The notes beneath the pieces were generated by a model. That model worked only from the letters and a program-made list of their open reading frames with translations. It was not told the origin of the DNA and made no database searches. Below are positions 17,228 to 26,462 of a stretch of 64,000 nt of DNA, piece by piece. Location: assembly GCF_018403285.1 (NCBI RefSeq), contig NZ_BOSJ01000002.1, forward strand, positions 372,001 to 436,000, read 5' to 3'. Each line of letters opens with the position of its first letter. Position 1 is the first letter of the stretch. Source of the DNA: Paenibacillus sp. J45TS6 (lineage in GTDB: Bacteria > Bacillota > Bacilli > Paenibacillales > Paenibacillaceae). The position numbers and the translations under genes are program-made.

Positions 17228-17983
17228 TTGATCATACTTGAAGCAAGTAAAATTCATAAAACATACGGAAATAAATTTAACAAACAGGAAGTCCTCAAAG
17301 GCATTGACCTTCGAGTAAATAAAGGGGAATTTGTGAGCATCATGGGGGCTTCGGGTTCGGGTAAAACAACCCTGCTGAACGTTCTTTCTTCCATTGATCA
17401 GGTAAGCCAAGGAACGATCCAGATTGAAGGGAAAGAATTTACAGGGATGAAGGAAAAACAATTGGCGGAGTTCCGTAAACATCACCTTGGCTTTATTTTT
17501 CAGGAGTATAACTTACTCGACACACTAACGGTTCGGGAAAACGTACTGCTGCCGCTGTCCATCAAGAATGTCTCCAAAAAAGAAGCGAATGAAAAGTTCC
17601 AGAACATTGCTTCCGAGCTTGGAATCTATGAGCTGAAGGATAAATATCCAAGTGAAATCTCAGGCGGACAAAAACAGCGAACCTCCGCCGCGAGGGCCTT
17701 TATCCATGATCCAAGCATTATTTTTGCGGATGAACCAACGGGCGCTCTTGATTCCAAGTCCGCTTCGGATCTGCTCAATAAACTGAGCGACATGAACGAG
17801 AAACACCAAGCAACGATTATTATGGTAACGCATGATCCGGTAGCGGCCAGTTACTGCAGCCGAGTTGTTTTTATCAAGGACGGTCAGATCTATACTCAGC
17901 TTAATAAAGGGGAAGAATCAAGACAATCCTTCTTTAACGACATTATTAAAACCCAAGGCGTGCTGGGCGGTGTTCAGGAGTGA
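17228..17983 (+). CDS. bceA: BceA, ATP-binding subunit of the bacitracin-detoxification ABC transporter
   Basis: ABC ATPase with Walker [10 protein letters not shown]-loop [11 protein letters not shown], signature [14 protein letters not shown], Walker [14 protein letters not shown] and H-loop VTHD. It is close to B. subtilis BceA, including the C-terminal [10 protein letters not shown] extension typical of this subfamily. A GTG at 17219 opens the frame but lies inside the Shine-Dalgarno; the TTG at 17228, 8 nt after AAAGGAG, gives the family N-terminus MIILEASKI and is preferred. The stop overlaps the bceB start (GTGA). It powers BceB-mediated release of lipid-cycle intermediates from bacitracin. 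Confidence 0.93.
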   Translation: MIILEASKIHKTYGNKFNKQEVLKGIDLRVNKGEFVSIMGASGSGKTTLLNVLSSIDQVSQGTIQIEGKEFTGMKEKQLAEFRKHHLGFIFQEYNLLDTLTVRENVLLPLSIKNVSKKEANEKFQNIASELGIYELKDKYPSEISGGQKQRTSAARAFIHDPSIIFADEPTGALDSKSASDLLNKLSDMNEKHQATIIMVTHDPVAASYCSRVVFIKDGQIYTQLNKGEESRQSFFNDIIKTQGVLGGVQE

Positions 17984-19920
17984 ATCTTAACTACTTGATC
18001 TTTCGAAACTTGAAAAAAAATATTAAAAATTATTATTTATATGTCTTCGCTCTTATTTTTAGCGTTGCCCTATACTTTTCGTTTGTTACGCTTCAGTACG
18101 ATCCTGCAATGGATGAAGCAGCCGGTTCAGTAAAAGGGGGCGCTGCTATCGGCGCTGCGTCTGTTCTGCTGGTCGCTATTGTTGCTGTATTTTTGCTTTA
18201 CGCCAATACCATCTTTATTAAACGGCGCAGTAAAGAAATCGGATTATTTCAGCTTATTGGTCTTACCAAAGGAAAGATTTTTCAAATCCTCAGTGCTGAA
18301 AATTTGATTCTTTATTTTGGCTCCATGGTCGTCGGTATTGCGTCTGGATTTGCTGTTTCCCGCTTGGTGCTGATGATTCTGTTCAAAATCCTTCAAGTAG
18401 ATGAAATCGCAAAACTGCGTTTTTCTACAGAGGCACTTTTCCAAACAATCATTGTATTTGCGGCGATCTATCTGCTTATCATGATCATGAACTACCTGTT
18501 TATTAAGCGCCAGAGTATTCTCTCTCTATTCCGGGTTACCTCTTCTACACAGCAGCGTGTACAGAAGATGTCCGTATGGGGAATCTTGGTAGGACTGCTC
18601 GGCTTAGCTCTCATTATCGTTGGTTATTATGTATCCTCCCAGCTCTTTGGAGGTAAGTTTATCGAGATGAATCAGCTGATGATCGGGATGCTTTTTATTC
18701 TGGCTAGTGTCATTATTGGAACCTATTTGTTCTACAAAGGATCCGTAAGCTTTATTTTTAATCTGATTCGTAAACATCGAAAAGGATATTTGTCGATAAG
18801 TGAAGTACTGTCTCTGTCGTCCATTATGTTCCGGATGAAGTCGAACGCACTGTTGCTCACAATTATTACTACTGTGTCGGCACTTGCGATAGGTCTTCTG
18901 TCACTCAGCTATATTTCATATTATTCAGCAGGTTCATCAGCTAAGAACAGTGTTCCAAATGACTTCTCATTTTCTACAGTAGAGACGAAGAATCGTTTTC
19001 TAGCAGAGCTGACAAACCAGCAAATTGCATATAAAGAAACGTTTAGAGAGCCGGTTATGCTGAAATTTGACATCTCACATATTTTGATTGGCGACAATAC
19101 AATTTCGAGTAGTTTAAAAGACAGCTTTGTCATTCCTGTCATTTCAAAATCACAGGCGGGCAGCATAGATGTAAAACCGGGGGAAGTCCAATTCGCAGGT
19201 TATACCGGCGCAATCAGCTCATTTATGACGCTGAAAGATAAAGGAGAAGTAACCCTTCTTGGACCGACAAAATCACAGACATTGCAGCTCACTGGTATGA
19301 ACGAAGAATCTCTGCTCAGTTATTATTACAGCCGCGGAATGCCTACTGCCATCGTTGATGACAGTGTATATGAAAAATTTCGCAAAGAGTATGATTCGGA
19401 GTACCAGAATGAATATAATTCTGCATATTATGGCATTGATATAACCGACCGCTCAAATCTTAATGCTGCTAATGAAATTTTCCATGAACAAGGCTTAGAT
19501 TACCCAAATTTCTCTCAGCTGGATATGAAGCTGTCGCAGATCGAAACAATGGGGCTGATCATGTTTATTGTCGGATTCTTGGGACTTACTTTCCTAATCA
19601 CTTCCGGATGTATCCTATACTTTAAACAGATGGACGAAAGTGAAGAAGAACGACCAAACTATACGATTTTACGGAAACTCGGGTTCACACAAGGCAATCT
19701 GCTTCGCGGTATTCAGTATAAGCAGCTATTTAACTTTGGGATACCGCTGATGGTCGGACTATGTCACAGCTATTTTGCCGTAAAATCAGGCTGGTTCTTC
19801 TTCGGAACAGAAATGCTCACACCCATGATTCTGGTTATGGTGGTGTACACCGTTCTTTATTCCATCTTTGGCATTCTGTCCGTACTGTATTATAAAAAAG
19901 TAATTAAAGAGTCATTATAA
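17980..19920 (+). CDS. bceB: BceB, permease of the bacitracin-detoxification ABC transporter
   Basis: Permease of 646 residues with ten predicted membrane helices and the large extracellular domain between helices 7 and 8 (about residues 310-515) that defines BceB-type transporters. Family marks: [20 protein letters not shown] near the start, [39 protein letters not shown], and [15 protein letters not shown] near the end. It works with BceA in target protection against bacitracin-like peptides and forms the sensory complex with BceS. The extracellular domain, which sets peptide specificity, is less like B. subtilis BceB than the membrane parts, so the peptide range may differ. It starts with GTG overlapping bceA. 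Confidence 0.93.
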   Translation: MNLNYLIFRNLKKNIKNYYLYVFALIFSVALYFSFVTLQYDPAMDEAAGSVKGGAAIGAASVLLVAIVAVFLLYANTIFIKRRSKEIGLFQLIGLTKGKIFQILSAENLILYFGSMVVGIASGFAVSRLVLMILFKILQVDEIAKLRFSTEALFQTIIVFAAIYLLIMIMNYLFIKRQSILSLFRVTSSTQQRVQKMSVWGILVGLLGLALIIVGYYVSSQLFGGKFIEMNQLMIGMLFILASVIIGTYLFYKGSVSFIFNLIRKHRKGYLSISEVLSLSSIMFRMKSNALLLTIITTVSALAIGLLSLSYISYYSAGSSAKNSVPNDFSFSTVETKNRFLAELTNQQIAYKETFREPVMLKFDISHILIGDNTISSSLKDSFVIPVISKSQAGSIDVKPGEVQFAGYTGAISSFMTLKDKGEVTLLGPTKSQTLQLTGMNEESLLSYYYSRGMPTAIVDDSVYEKFRKEYDSEYQNEYNSAYYGIDITDRSNLNAANEIFHEQGLDYPNFSQLDMKLSQIETMGLIMFIVGFLGLTFLITSGCILYFKQMDESEEERPNYTILRKLGFTQGNLLRGIQYKQLFNFGIPLMVGLCHSYFAVKSGWFFFGTEMLTPMILVMVVYTVLYSIFGILSVLYYKKVIKESL

Positions 19921-19966
19921 TGATTCTTTAACCATTTAGCTCTTCTACATCTGTACACTTCAAAAA

Positions 19967-20004
19967 AAGGCCGCAAGCCCTGTTATTCATGGGTTTGCGG
20001 CCTT
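19967..20004. terminator. Bidirectional intrinsic terminator
   Basis: Arms AAGGCCGCAA (19967-19976) and TTGCGGCCTT (19995-20004), with CCC/GGG continuing the stem. A7 precedes it, so it serves both bceB and the convergent MFS gene. Confidence 0.9.
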
Positions 20005-20017
20005 CTGTATTTTAAAT

Positions 20018-21241
20018 CTAATTTAGCACTTTTAATGTATGGTCCTGCGCTTCTGTCTTCTCTTTTCTGCCTACCATCACATAGTAGACGAAGAAAGATA
20101 CGACAAGGAGTCCTGCCATCGCCATGTACATTCCTCTATATCCAATGAATGGAGTCAGGAACCCGAGTAAGAATGGACCTACGCCGATTCCGAGATCTAA
20201 GAAGATATAAAATGTAGAGGTAGCAAGCCCCATACGGTGTACTGGAGATTTTTTCACTGCGTATGCCTGTGCGCTTGCCTGTGTTGTACCGTATCCAAGG
20301 CCTACAAATACTGCAGACAGTAGAAGAATGAGTCCTGAATGAACCTGACTTAACAGAATCATTGCAATAATAAAACAGATAATCGCCGGATACATTACAA
20401 AGTTAACGCCATGTTTATCAAACCATTTACCCGTAAACGGTCTTGTCAGGATAACGACAACGGCGTACACGATGAAGAAGAAACTGACGACTTCTGTTAG
20501 ATTGATCTGTCCAGCATACAGCTTTAAGTAAGAAAGAATGCTAGAATAGGCAAGCCCCATAAATAGGATTGTGATCGCAATGGGTATTGCTTTTGGCTCG
20601 AAAAAGTTAGAGATTTTAAAGCCTTTCATTTCACTCTTTTGTTCCGCTGTCAGCGTAAGTTTAGGCACATTCAAGAATAAGCCGGCCAGCAGTGAGAATA
20701 CAGCAAGTACAGCACATAATACAAAGTTTCCAGTGACTGAGCTGTTGTTACTGATCATTACACCGAGGAAGGGTCCGATTGCAGAAGCGACGATAATACT
20801 TACCCCGTAGTAGCCTGTCCCTTCTCCTCTTCTGCTGTGTGGTATAAGACTAGCAGAGATGGTACCTGTGGCTGTCGAAGCCAAAGCAAAAGCCAAACCA
20901 TGAAAGAAACGGATAATGAGCAAGGTAGTTATGCTGCTGATAAAGAAGTAACACAAGCTCAGGATGGTGAAGAAAATAAGTCCTGTAAATAACATACGTC
21001 TACGGCCCACATCCTCCATTAATCTTCCAGCTGCAATACGTCCCAGTAGAGCGCCGATAACAAAAATACTGGATCCTAACGCTGCGATGCCATCACTGAC
21101 ATGAAATTCATCTATAGCATAGGAAGGAATAATAACGACAAGCAAGTAAAAACATAAAAACAATAAGAAGTTCACACCAAAAACGATTAGGAAGTCTTTC
21201 GTCCATAATCGTTCTTTTGTATCTGCAGTTTCCAACTCCAT
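20018..21241 (-). CDS. MFS transporter, probable drug efflux
   Basis: Major facilitator protein of 407 residues with 12 predicted helices. Motif A-like stretches are GRIAAGRLMEDVGRRRMLF (helix 2-3 loop) and ILTRPFTGKWFDKHG (helix 8-9 loop). It resembles Bacillus YwoG/YfkF-type exporters. The ATG at 21241 overlaps the stop of the MarR gene by 1 nt (TGATG) with AAGG upstream; a GTG one codon earlier is less likely. Coupling to a MarR repressor whose promoter carries a perfect inverted repeat suggests an inducible exporter of an aromatic or drug-like compound. The substrate is unknown. Confidence 0.85.
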   Translation of the reverse strand: MELETADTKERLWTKDFLIVFGVNFLLFLCFYLLVVIIPSYAIDEFHVSDGIAALGSSIFVIGALLGRIAAGRLMEDVGRRRMLFTGLIFFTILSLCYFFISSITTLLIIRFFHGLAFALASTATGTISASLIPHSRRGEGTGYYGVSIIVASAIGPFLGVMISNNSSVTGNFVLCAVLAVFSLLAGLFLNVPKLTLTAEQKSEMKGFKISNFFEPKAIPIAITILFMGLAYSSILSYLKLYAGQINLTEVVSFFFIVYAVVVILTRPFTGKWFDKHGVNFVMYPAIICFIIAMILLSQVHSGLILLLSAVFVGLGYGTTQASAQAYAVKKSPVHRMGLATSTFYIFLDLGIGVGPFLLGFLTPFIGYRGMYMAMAGLLVVSFFVYYVMVGRKEKTEAQDHTLKVLN

Positions 21242-21675
21242 CACCTTTTTTCAATAATTTTGTTTCGGACTTGATCCATCACCTGAATGACCAGATTCTG
21301 TTCCTCAGGCGAAACACCCTCCATAATGCTCTTCTCATACTCATCCAGCAGAAGACGGATTTTCGACGCAACTTCCTTGCCCTTCTCCGATAACTGGATC
21401 CTTTTCTCCCGCTTGTCACTGACCGGAATTTGCTCCACATATCCAAGGCGAAGAAGCGTCATTACGGTTCTTGTAATCGTAGGTTTCTCCACATATAAAT
21501 GTTTAGATAGCTCCACGAGCGAAAAACTGCACTGATACATATCAAGGTAATACATGATAGACCACTGGGCGTTGTGAAGCTCATAATCCGCAAGAATACG
21601 ATTCAGCTCACTGACAAAGGGACGATACAGCAAAAAGTATTTATGAAAAAAAGTTCTATGGTCCTCCATTTTCAA
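21241..21675 (-). CDS. MarR-family transcriptional regulator
   Basis: A 144-residue winged-helix protein. The recognition region reads FSLVELSKHLYVEKPTITRTVMTLLRLGYVEQ, followed by the wing SDKREKRIQLSEKGKEV. MarR proteins are dimers that release DNA when they bind small aromatic ligands or are oxidised; the cysteine in YQCSF is the only one seen. It is the first gene of a two-gene operon with the MFS exporter, and a perfect inverted repeat lies just upstream, so it probably represses itself and the exporter. Confidence 0.88.
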   Translation of the reverse strand: MKMEDHRTFFHKYFLLYRPFVSELNRILADYELHNAQWSIMYYLDMYQCSFSLVELSKHLYVEKPTITRTVMTLLRLGYVEQIPVSDKREKRIQLSEKGKEVASKIRLLLDEYEKSIMEGVSPEEQNLVIQVMDQVRNKIIEKR

Positions 21676-21686
21676 CCCCCGAAATT

Positions 21687-21705
21687 TAGTTACTCTAGGT
21701 AACTA
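21687..21705. promoter_or_regulatory. MarR operator candidate
   Basis: Perfect 7-base inverted repeat TAGTTAC-N5-GTAACTA, 12 nt upstream of the marR ATG. Size and position are typical for an autoregulatory MarR site. Confidence 0.7.
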
Positions 21706-21842
21706 CTTTTATAAGTATAATGAAACTTTTTACATATGTAAAGTTATTTCTGAAAATATTCGCAATATCTTGATCAGTTTTCAGGGTGTTTCATTAAGGT
21801 TTCAAGTTGATAAAGATGTTGCCGTTTTGGTGAGTTAAAACA

Positions 21843-21889
21843 AAAAAGCAACCTCCCTCTGGCTTCATTACCAGTGGTGATTGCTTTTT
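21843..21889 (-). terminator. Intrinsic terminator of the DoxX gene
   Basis: Arms AAAAAGCAA (21843-21851) and TTGCTTTTT (21881-21889), with an inner CTGG/CCAG stem. Confidence 0.85.
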
Positions 21890-21906
21890 GTTCCGCCAAT
21901 GACGGA

Positions 21907-22299
21907 CTAGTTCGTTTTCGCTTTTTTGAAAATCAAATGATCAAGTGACCAGCGTGTCGTTTCTGCAAATACCAGATATAGAGCAATAAGCATGAACGAG
22001 AGATCAAGCTCGTATCCATTAAGCAGCCCCATAGAAAGCTTAGTAGTAAGTACTGCGCCCAGCAGAATAATGAACAATATAGCAGACACATACCGAGTGA
22101 ACAAACCGAGGATCAGCAGAATTCCTCCAATAAGTTCTACTGGCCCAACGATATAAGCCAAGAATCCAGGAATATTAATACTTTCAAACCATCCAGCTAC
22201 ATTACCAAGCCCTGTGTTAAACTTGTCCATCCCATGTGCAAGGAATAAAATACCGAACACAACCCTCATAATGGTTGTCACTATATTCATTTTCATCAT
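21907..22299 (-). CDS. DoxX-family membrane protein
   Basis: A 130-residue protein with four membrane helices and the DoxX signatures RVVFGILFLAHGMDKF at the start and GPVELIGGILLILGLFTRY in the middle. Family members include B. subtilis CatD, part of a thiol/quinone-stress system, and archaeal thiosulfate:quinone oxidoreductase subunits; most bacterial members have no proven function. It is transcribed alone, divergent from an XRE-cupin regulator. The spacer is AT-rich and I saw no clear operator in it. The exact role is open. Confidence 0.85.
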   Translation of the reverse strand: MMKMNIVTTIMRVVFGILFLAHGMDKFNTGLGNVAGWFESINIPGFLAYIVGPVELIGGILLILGLFTRYVSAILFIILLGAVLTTKLSMGLLNGYELDLSFMLIALYLVFAETTRWSLDHLIFKKAKTN

Positions 22300-22525
22300 G
22301 CTTCCCCCTAAATATGTTCCGAATTATTAGTAATACAGAACTTTTATTTATATATAAAATTACAGGGTACTTGTGTTAATGTCAACAAAAATATAGTTAA
22401 TATATATTTTATATTCATATTTCTAATATTTTAGTCTGCTTAATGCTCCCAAAACTGTGCGATCGTCCCCACAAAATGATAAACTATAAAGAATGATAAG
22501 GTTGAGATGAAAGGATGAATAACCC

Positions 22526-23077
22526 TTGGATATTGGCTCTACCATTCGTTCTATACGTAAACGCAAAAACATTACCATTGCTCAAATATGTGAAATGACA
22601 GGTTTATCTCAAGGTTTCATGAGTCAGGTGGAGACGAACAAGACCTCTCCCTCTATCGCTACACTTGAACATATTGCTGACGCACTGGGAGTTCCTTTAG
22701 CTTATTTACTGCTCAAGAAAGAAGAACGGATGCAGATCATTCGCAAGGAAGATCGGAAGCAGACCTCAAGTGGTCCTGATGAGCTGAAAGTATCTCATCT
22801 TGCCACCACCAAGCATGTCCGAATGATGATTGTTGAAATGCCGCCTGGCTCTTCTACCGGAGAGAAGCCGCACGCTCATGAAGGGGAAGAAGTTCATCTT
22901 GTCATGAAGGGGAAAGTCTTAGCTGAACAAGGAGAAGAAGGCGTAGTACTAACCGAAGGCGATTCTTTTAGCTGGAACGCCTGTACTCCGCACAAAGTAA
23001 AAAATATCGGTGAGGAAACAGCACTCATCATGATCTCGATATATACAGACGAACCCAAAGATTGGACTGCGCTATAG
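22526..23077 (+). CDS. XRE-family regulator with C-terminal cupin domain
   Basis: An N-terminal helix-turn-helix (about residues 8-62: TIAQICEMTGLSQGFMSQVE, then SPSIATLEHIADALGV) is joined to a cupin beta-barrel (about 110-178: PHAHEGEEVHLVMKGKVLAE, then LTEGDSFSWNACTPHKVKN). This architecture is found in regulators such as PuuR and SinR-like small-molecule sensors. The start is a TTG with AAAGGA 8 nt upstream; no better start exists. Divergent from the DoxX gene, which it might control. The ligand is unknown. Confidence 0.87.
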   Translation: MDIGSTIRSIRKRKNITIAQICEMTGLSQGFMSQVETNKTSPSIATLEHIADALGVPLAYLLLKKEERMQIIRKEDRKQTSSGPDELKVSHLATTKHVRMMIVEMPPGSSTGEKPHAHEGEEVHLVMKGKVLAEQGEEGVVLTEGDSFSWNACTPHKVKNIGEETALIMISIYTDEPKDWTAL

Positions 23078-23110
23078 CAGCCATACAAGAGTGAAGCGAC
23101 AACACAAAAA

Positions 23111-23144
23111 AAAGCCTGCACTGACATGGGTCAGAGCAGGCTTT
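23111..23144. terminator. Bidirectional intrinsic terminator
   Basis: Arms AAAGCCTGC (23111-23119) and GCAGGCTTT (23136-23144), with inner CTGA/TCAG. It lies between the XRE gene and the convergent SulP gene. Confidence 0.88.
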
Positions 23145-23152
23145 GCTATTAT

Positions 23153-24949
23153 CTATTCAGCCCGTGTGCTCAGATGAGCAGCTGGGCTATGCTTTATTTT
23201 TCCTAACTGGAGAAAGGAGTCTTTCATCTCTTGTCCTTCTTTGATTTCCTTGCTGCAAAGCACACTGCACTCACGGAAAGCGGTATGCTGACAGCCATAG
23301 CATGTCCCATACTGAATGCTGGTCAAAGCTTCATTAATCGCATCTCCCGTATGATCATAGAAATGAGATTCCCCGATCTTCTCGTATAAACCTGTCCGCT
23401 GTAATAAGGATAACGGCTGTGACTGAATACCCGAAATGAGCAGCTTGCCTCCCGCAGAATGTACTTTTTCGACAAGTGTTTCTAACATGAGTTCAGCTGT
23501 TGTATCCATAAAAGGAACTTTCCCCATCCGAAGCAAAATCACTTTATTCTCTTCTGCAGCGGATAAAGGAATCGTGTCATCAAACCGATAAGCTGCACCA
23601 AAAAATAACGGTCCTTCCATCGTGTAAATCCCAATTTGCGGGCAATCATGATGTTCGCTCACCATATGAGGTTTCACTTTGACTGTCTCTGGATCAGGCA
23701 GTACTTTAGATACGTTATGCGTATCGCCCATTTGCTTCACAAACAAAATGGCAGCGAGCACAAGACCTACCTCAACCGCAAGCGTCAAATCAGTAAACAC
23801 GGTAAGCAAAAAGGTAATGACAAGCACGAGTGAATCTCCCGTTTTTGTCTTGAACAAACGAGCAAACTCTTTTCGTTCACTCATATTCCACGCAACCACC
23901 ATCAAAACAGGCGCCATAGCTGCTAGAGGTATATTCGAAGCGTAGGGTGCAAACAGTAAAAGGATTAAGAATACAACAATCCCGTGAATGATTCCTGACA
24001 TCGGCGATACCGCACCGCTTTTAATATTGGTAGCTGTTCTTGCGATCGCACCTGTTGCGGCAATCCCGCCAAACATCGGGGCAGCAATATTCGCAATCCC
24101 TTGGCCAATGAGCTCCCTATTACTGTCATGCTTATCTCCCGTCATTCCATCTGCAACAACCGCAGAGAGCAAGGACTCAATGGCTCCGAGCATCGCAATC
24201 ACAAAAGCAGGCTGTATGAGCTGTGTTATTCGTTCCCAAGTAATATGAGGGAACTGAAACTTAGGAAGTTCACTTGGAATAGCCCCATACGCAGAACCAA
24301 TTGTAGCTACTTCTCCCTTAAAGAACAGGGTGGCTACCACGGTTGCGAGCACCAGACCCACTAGGGAACCAGGCACTTTGGGAGCATATTTTTTCAGCAC
24401 TAAAATAGCCACCAAAGAAACGACAGCTGTGATGATACTATATATATTTATAGTAGAGATGTGAGCGCCGATCTCTTTCATGTTATCGATAAAAGCTTCA
24501 TGACGTTCCATCCCGGTGAGACCTAGAAAATTCCCAATCTGACCTGTAAGAATAATAACAGCGATCCCTGCTGTGAACCCAATGGTAACCGGTCTTGGAA
24601 TAAACTTAATGAGTACTCCAAGCTTAAAAACTCCCATCAGTACCAGCAAGACACCCGCCATCATCCCTGCAATGAGCAGGTTTTCATACCCATACTGCAT
24701 CCCAATCGCAAAAAGAATCGGGATAAAGGCGCCCGTAGGACCGCCAATCTGAAATTTCGACCCTCCAAACAAGGAGATCAGAATCCCGGCAATAATCGTC
24801 GTATAAATTCCATACTCCGGTTTCACACCGGATGCAATAGCAAAAGCCATCCCTAGAGGAATGGCAATAATTCCAACGATTGTACCTGACACGATATCCT
24901 TACGCAAAGAAGCCATATTATAGCCTTTGAATCGGCCCCATCCTGTCAT
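23153..24949 (-). CDS. SulP-family anion transporter with STAS domain and Cys-rich tail
   Basis: SLC26/SulP transporter of 598 residues. The membrane domain (about 1-400) contains GIIAIPLGMAFAIASGVKPEYGIYT and GGPTGAFIPILFAIG; the STAS domain follows (about 430-545, with ILLRMGKVPFMDTTAELML). After STAS there is a short tail with four cysteines in CYGCQHTAFRECSVLC, unusual for a simple sulfate permease. The frame opens at 25042, but the ATG at 24949 starts with the normal MTGWGRFKGYN and has GAAGG upstream. The anion could be sulfate, bicarbonate or another oxyanion. The ArsR-type gene upstream suggests control by a metal, redox or sulfur signal. Confidence 0.85.
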   Translation of the reverse strand: MTGWGRFKGYNMASLRKDIVSGTIVGIIAIPLGMAFAIASGVKPEYGIYTTIIAGILISLFGGSKFQIGGPTGAFIPILFAIGMQYGYENLLIAGMMAGVLLVLMGVFKLGVLIKFIPRPVTIGFTAGIAVIILTGQIGNFLGLTGMERHEAFIDNMKEIGAHISTINIYSIITAVVSLVAILVLKKYAPKVPGSLVGLVLATVVATLFFKGEVATIGSAYGAIPSELPKFQFPHITWERITQLIQPAFVIAMLGAIESLLSAVVADGMTGDKHDSNRELIGQGIANIAAPMFGGIAATGAIARTATNIKSGAVSPMSGIIHGIVVFLILLLFAPYASNIPLAAMAPVLMVVAWNMSERKEFARLFKTKTGDSLVLVITFLLTVFTDLTLAVEVGLVLAAILFVKQMGDTHNVSKVLPDPETVKVKPHMVSEHHDCPQIGIYTMEGPLFFGAAYRFDDTIPLSAAEENKVILLRMGKVPFMDTTAELMLETLVEKVHSAGGKLLISGIQSQPLSLLQRTGLYEKIGESHFYDHTGDAINEALTSIQYGTCYGCQHTAFRECSVLCSKEIKEGQEMKDSFLQLGKIKHSPAAHLSTRAE

Positions 24950-24966
24950 ATACGATAACCTTCTTT

Positions 24967-25029
24967 TCTTTAAATATTTGATTATTTGAATATATGAAGT
25001 ATAATACGACGCCCTGCTGAAAAAATCAA
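24967..25029 (-). promoter_or_regulatory. Candidate promoter of the SulP gene with AT-rich ArsR-like operator
   Basis: On the minus strand -35 TTGATT (25024-25029) and -10 TATTAT are 16 bp apart. Just downstream is an imperfect palindrome ATATTtGAttatttgAATAT, resembling the AT-rich dyads bound by ArsR/SmtB repressors. Overlap with the transcription start would allow repression by the ArsR protein encoded upstream. Confidence 0.45.
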
Positions 25030-25065
25030 CGTCAAAAATCACAACACGTTCACTTACACGTCTTG

Positions 25066-25392
25066 TTAATTTTTACGCATATCTTCGAGCATGGAAATCG
25101 CACTGACTAGTTGTTTATCAAAAATTTGTTTAGCAATAGACAGTAGTTCCTTAATAAGAGGATCCCGAAGAGAGTAAATAACGGAAGTTCCTTCTTTCAC
25201 ACTAGATACCACATTTTTGGAACGAAGTACGGCAAGCTGCTGAGAAACTGCCGAGCCTTCAGATCCAAGAATGGTTTGGATTTCGTTGACTGTCTTTTCT
25301 CCTTCGCTGAGCACCTCAAGTATTCGGATACGCATAGGGTGAGCCAGCGCCTTGAAAAATTCAGCTTTAAATTGTTGGACTTCATTATTCAT
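25066..25392 (-). CDS. ArsR/SmtB-family repressor without cysteines
   Basis: A 108-residue winged-helix protein with ALAHPMRIRILEVLSEGEKTVNEI and the recognition helix GSEGSAVSQQLAVLRSKNVV. Most ArsR members sense metals or sulfane sulfur with cysteines; this protein has none, so sensing must use other residues or another mode. It lies upstream of the SulP gene on the same strand with a 116-nt gap that holds a separate promoter. Two inverted repeats upstream of its own start suggest autoregulation. Control of the transporter is inferred from position. Confidence 0.85.
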   Translation of the reverse strand: MNNEVQQFKAEFFKALAHPMRIRILEVLSEGEKTVNEIQTILGSEGSAVSQQLAVLRSKNVVSSVKEGTSVIYSLRDPLIKELLSIAKQIFDKQLVSAISMLEDMRKN

Positions 25393-25438
25393 AGGTAGTA
25401 AACTCCTTGGATTGTTCCTGAAAATATATTGTTATCAT

Positions 25439-25483
25439 AGCACAGGACCTGCTGTGCTGAAACCTCTAGTCAAAAGTTGACTA
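25439..25483. promoter_or_regulatory. Two inverted repeats between the ArsR gene and the lipid kinase
   Basis: AGCACAG-N6-CTGTGCT (25439-25458) lies in the 17-bp spacer of an arsR promoter (minus strand, TTTCAG and TATGAT). TAGTCAA-AAG-TTGACTA (25467-25483) is immediately beyond. Both are perfect and operator-like. Confidence 0.5.
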
Positions 25484-25562
25484 TTCAATGGGCTTATCTA
25501 CTGGGTAATGGATAGAAGCTGCTGAATTTCAAATAAACTTAAAATAGAGGAGACCATGGATT

Positions 25563-26450
25563 ATGAAGCAAGCCATGATTATTATCAATCCTTCCTCGGG
25601 GAAAGAAAAGGCGCTCGTGTATGTCCGCCAAGTGGAAGATATCTTGCACAACAAGGGATATGAAGTCAGTGTATGTGAGACTGTCAAACCACTCGATGCA
25701 ACAAAATTCTGTCTACAGGCCTGCAAGGAATATGTTGATCTTGTAGTCTCTATCGGTGGTGACGGTACCCTTCATGAAACGATTAACGGACTCATAGATC
25801 AAGAATACCGACCTACACTGGGTGTTGTGCCTCTTGGTACAATAAATGATTTCGCCCGTGCGCTGAACATTCCCCTTGATCCGGAAAAAGCCATCCATAC
25901 CCTGACATCATCCATCGTCAAAACCGTCGATATTGGCAAAATGAATGACCGCTTGTTCGCCAATGTCGTTGCGGTAGGTTCTTTAGCGGAATCATTATCT
26001 TCCGTCTCTTCTGAAGAAAAGACGAAACTTGGTGCTTTTGCCTATTTAAAAGAAGGATTCAAAGAATTAATAAAAACTTCATCACACCCTCTTACCATTA
26101 TGCATGATGGAGAGTCCTGGATCGGTGAGTCGCTTTTATTTGTAGTTGCACTCACAAACTCCGTAGGCGGCTTTGAAAAAATGGTCCCAGAGGCATCCGT
26201 TGATGACGGTCTGCTCCACTGTTTTATCATAAAAGATATTAATGTATTTAACACGATTACAGTAGGTACATCTTTGTTATTTGGAAGCCTGAAAGAACAT
26301 AAGGATGTCGTCTATTTTACCGCCAAACAGGTTCAAGTAACTTCATCAGAACAGATCCATACCAACGTCGATGGCGAGGATGGTCCTCCTCTTCCACTCG
26401 AACTCCGCATCCTGCCTTCTCATATTGAGGTCATTGTGCCGGAAAAGTAA
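25563..26450 (+). CDS. YegS/BmrU-family lipid (diacylglycerol) kinase
   Basis: Lipid kinase of 295 residues with nucleotide-binding GGDGTLHETING (Gly65-Thr69 core) and IINPSSG at the N-terminus. The GTINDFARAL motif belongs to the DAGK catalytic domain, and DGEDGPPLP closes the C-terminal beta-sandwich. It phosphorylates diacylglycerol or a related lipid at the inner membrane face; DgkB recycles diacylglycerol from lipoteichoic acid synthesis in Bacillus, but the YegS/BmrU branch has varied substrates. An overlapping out-of-frame ATG at 25556 is ignored. Transcribed alone, divergent from the ArsR gene. Confidence 0.87.
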   Translation: MKQAMIIINPSSGKEKALVYVRQVEDILHNKGYEVSVCETVKPLDATKFCLQACKEYVDLVVSIGGDGTLHETINGLIDQEYRPTLGVVPLGTINDFARALNIPLDPEKAIHTLTSSIVKTVDIGKMNDRLFANVVAVGSLAESLSSVSSEEKTKLGAFAYLKEGFKELIKTSSHPLTIMHDGESWIGESLLFVVALTNSVGGFEKMVPEASVDDGLLHCFIIKDINVFNTITVGTSLLFGSLKEHKDVVYFTAKQVQVTSSEQIHTNVDGEDGPPLPLELRILPSHIEVIVPEK

Positions 26451-26462
26451 TTCGTTATTCTA

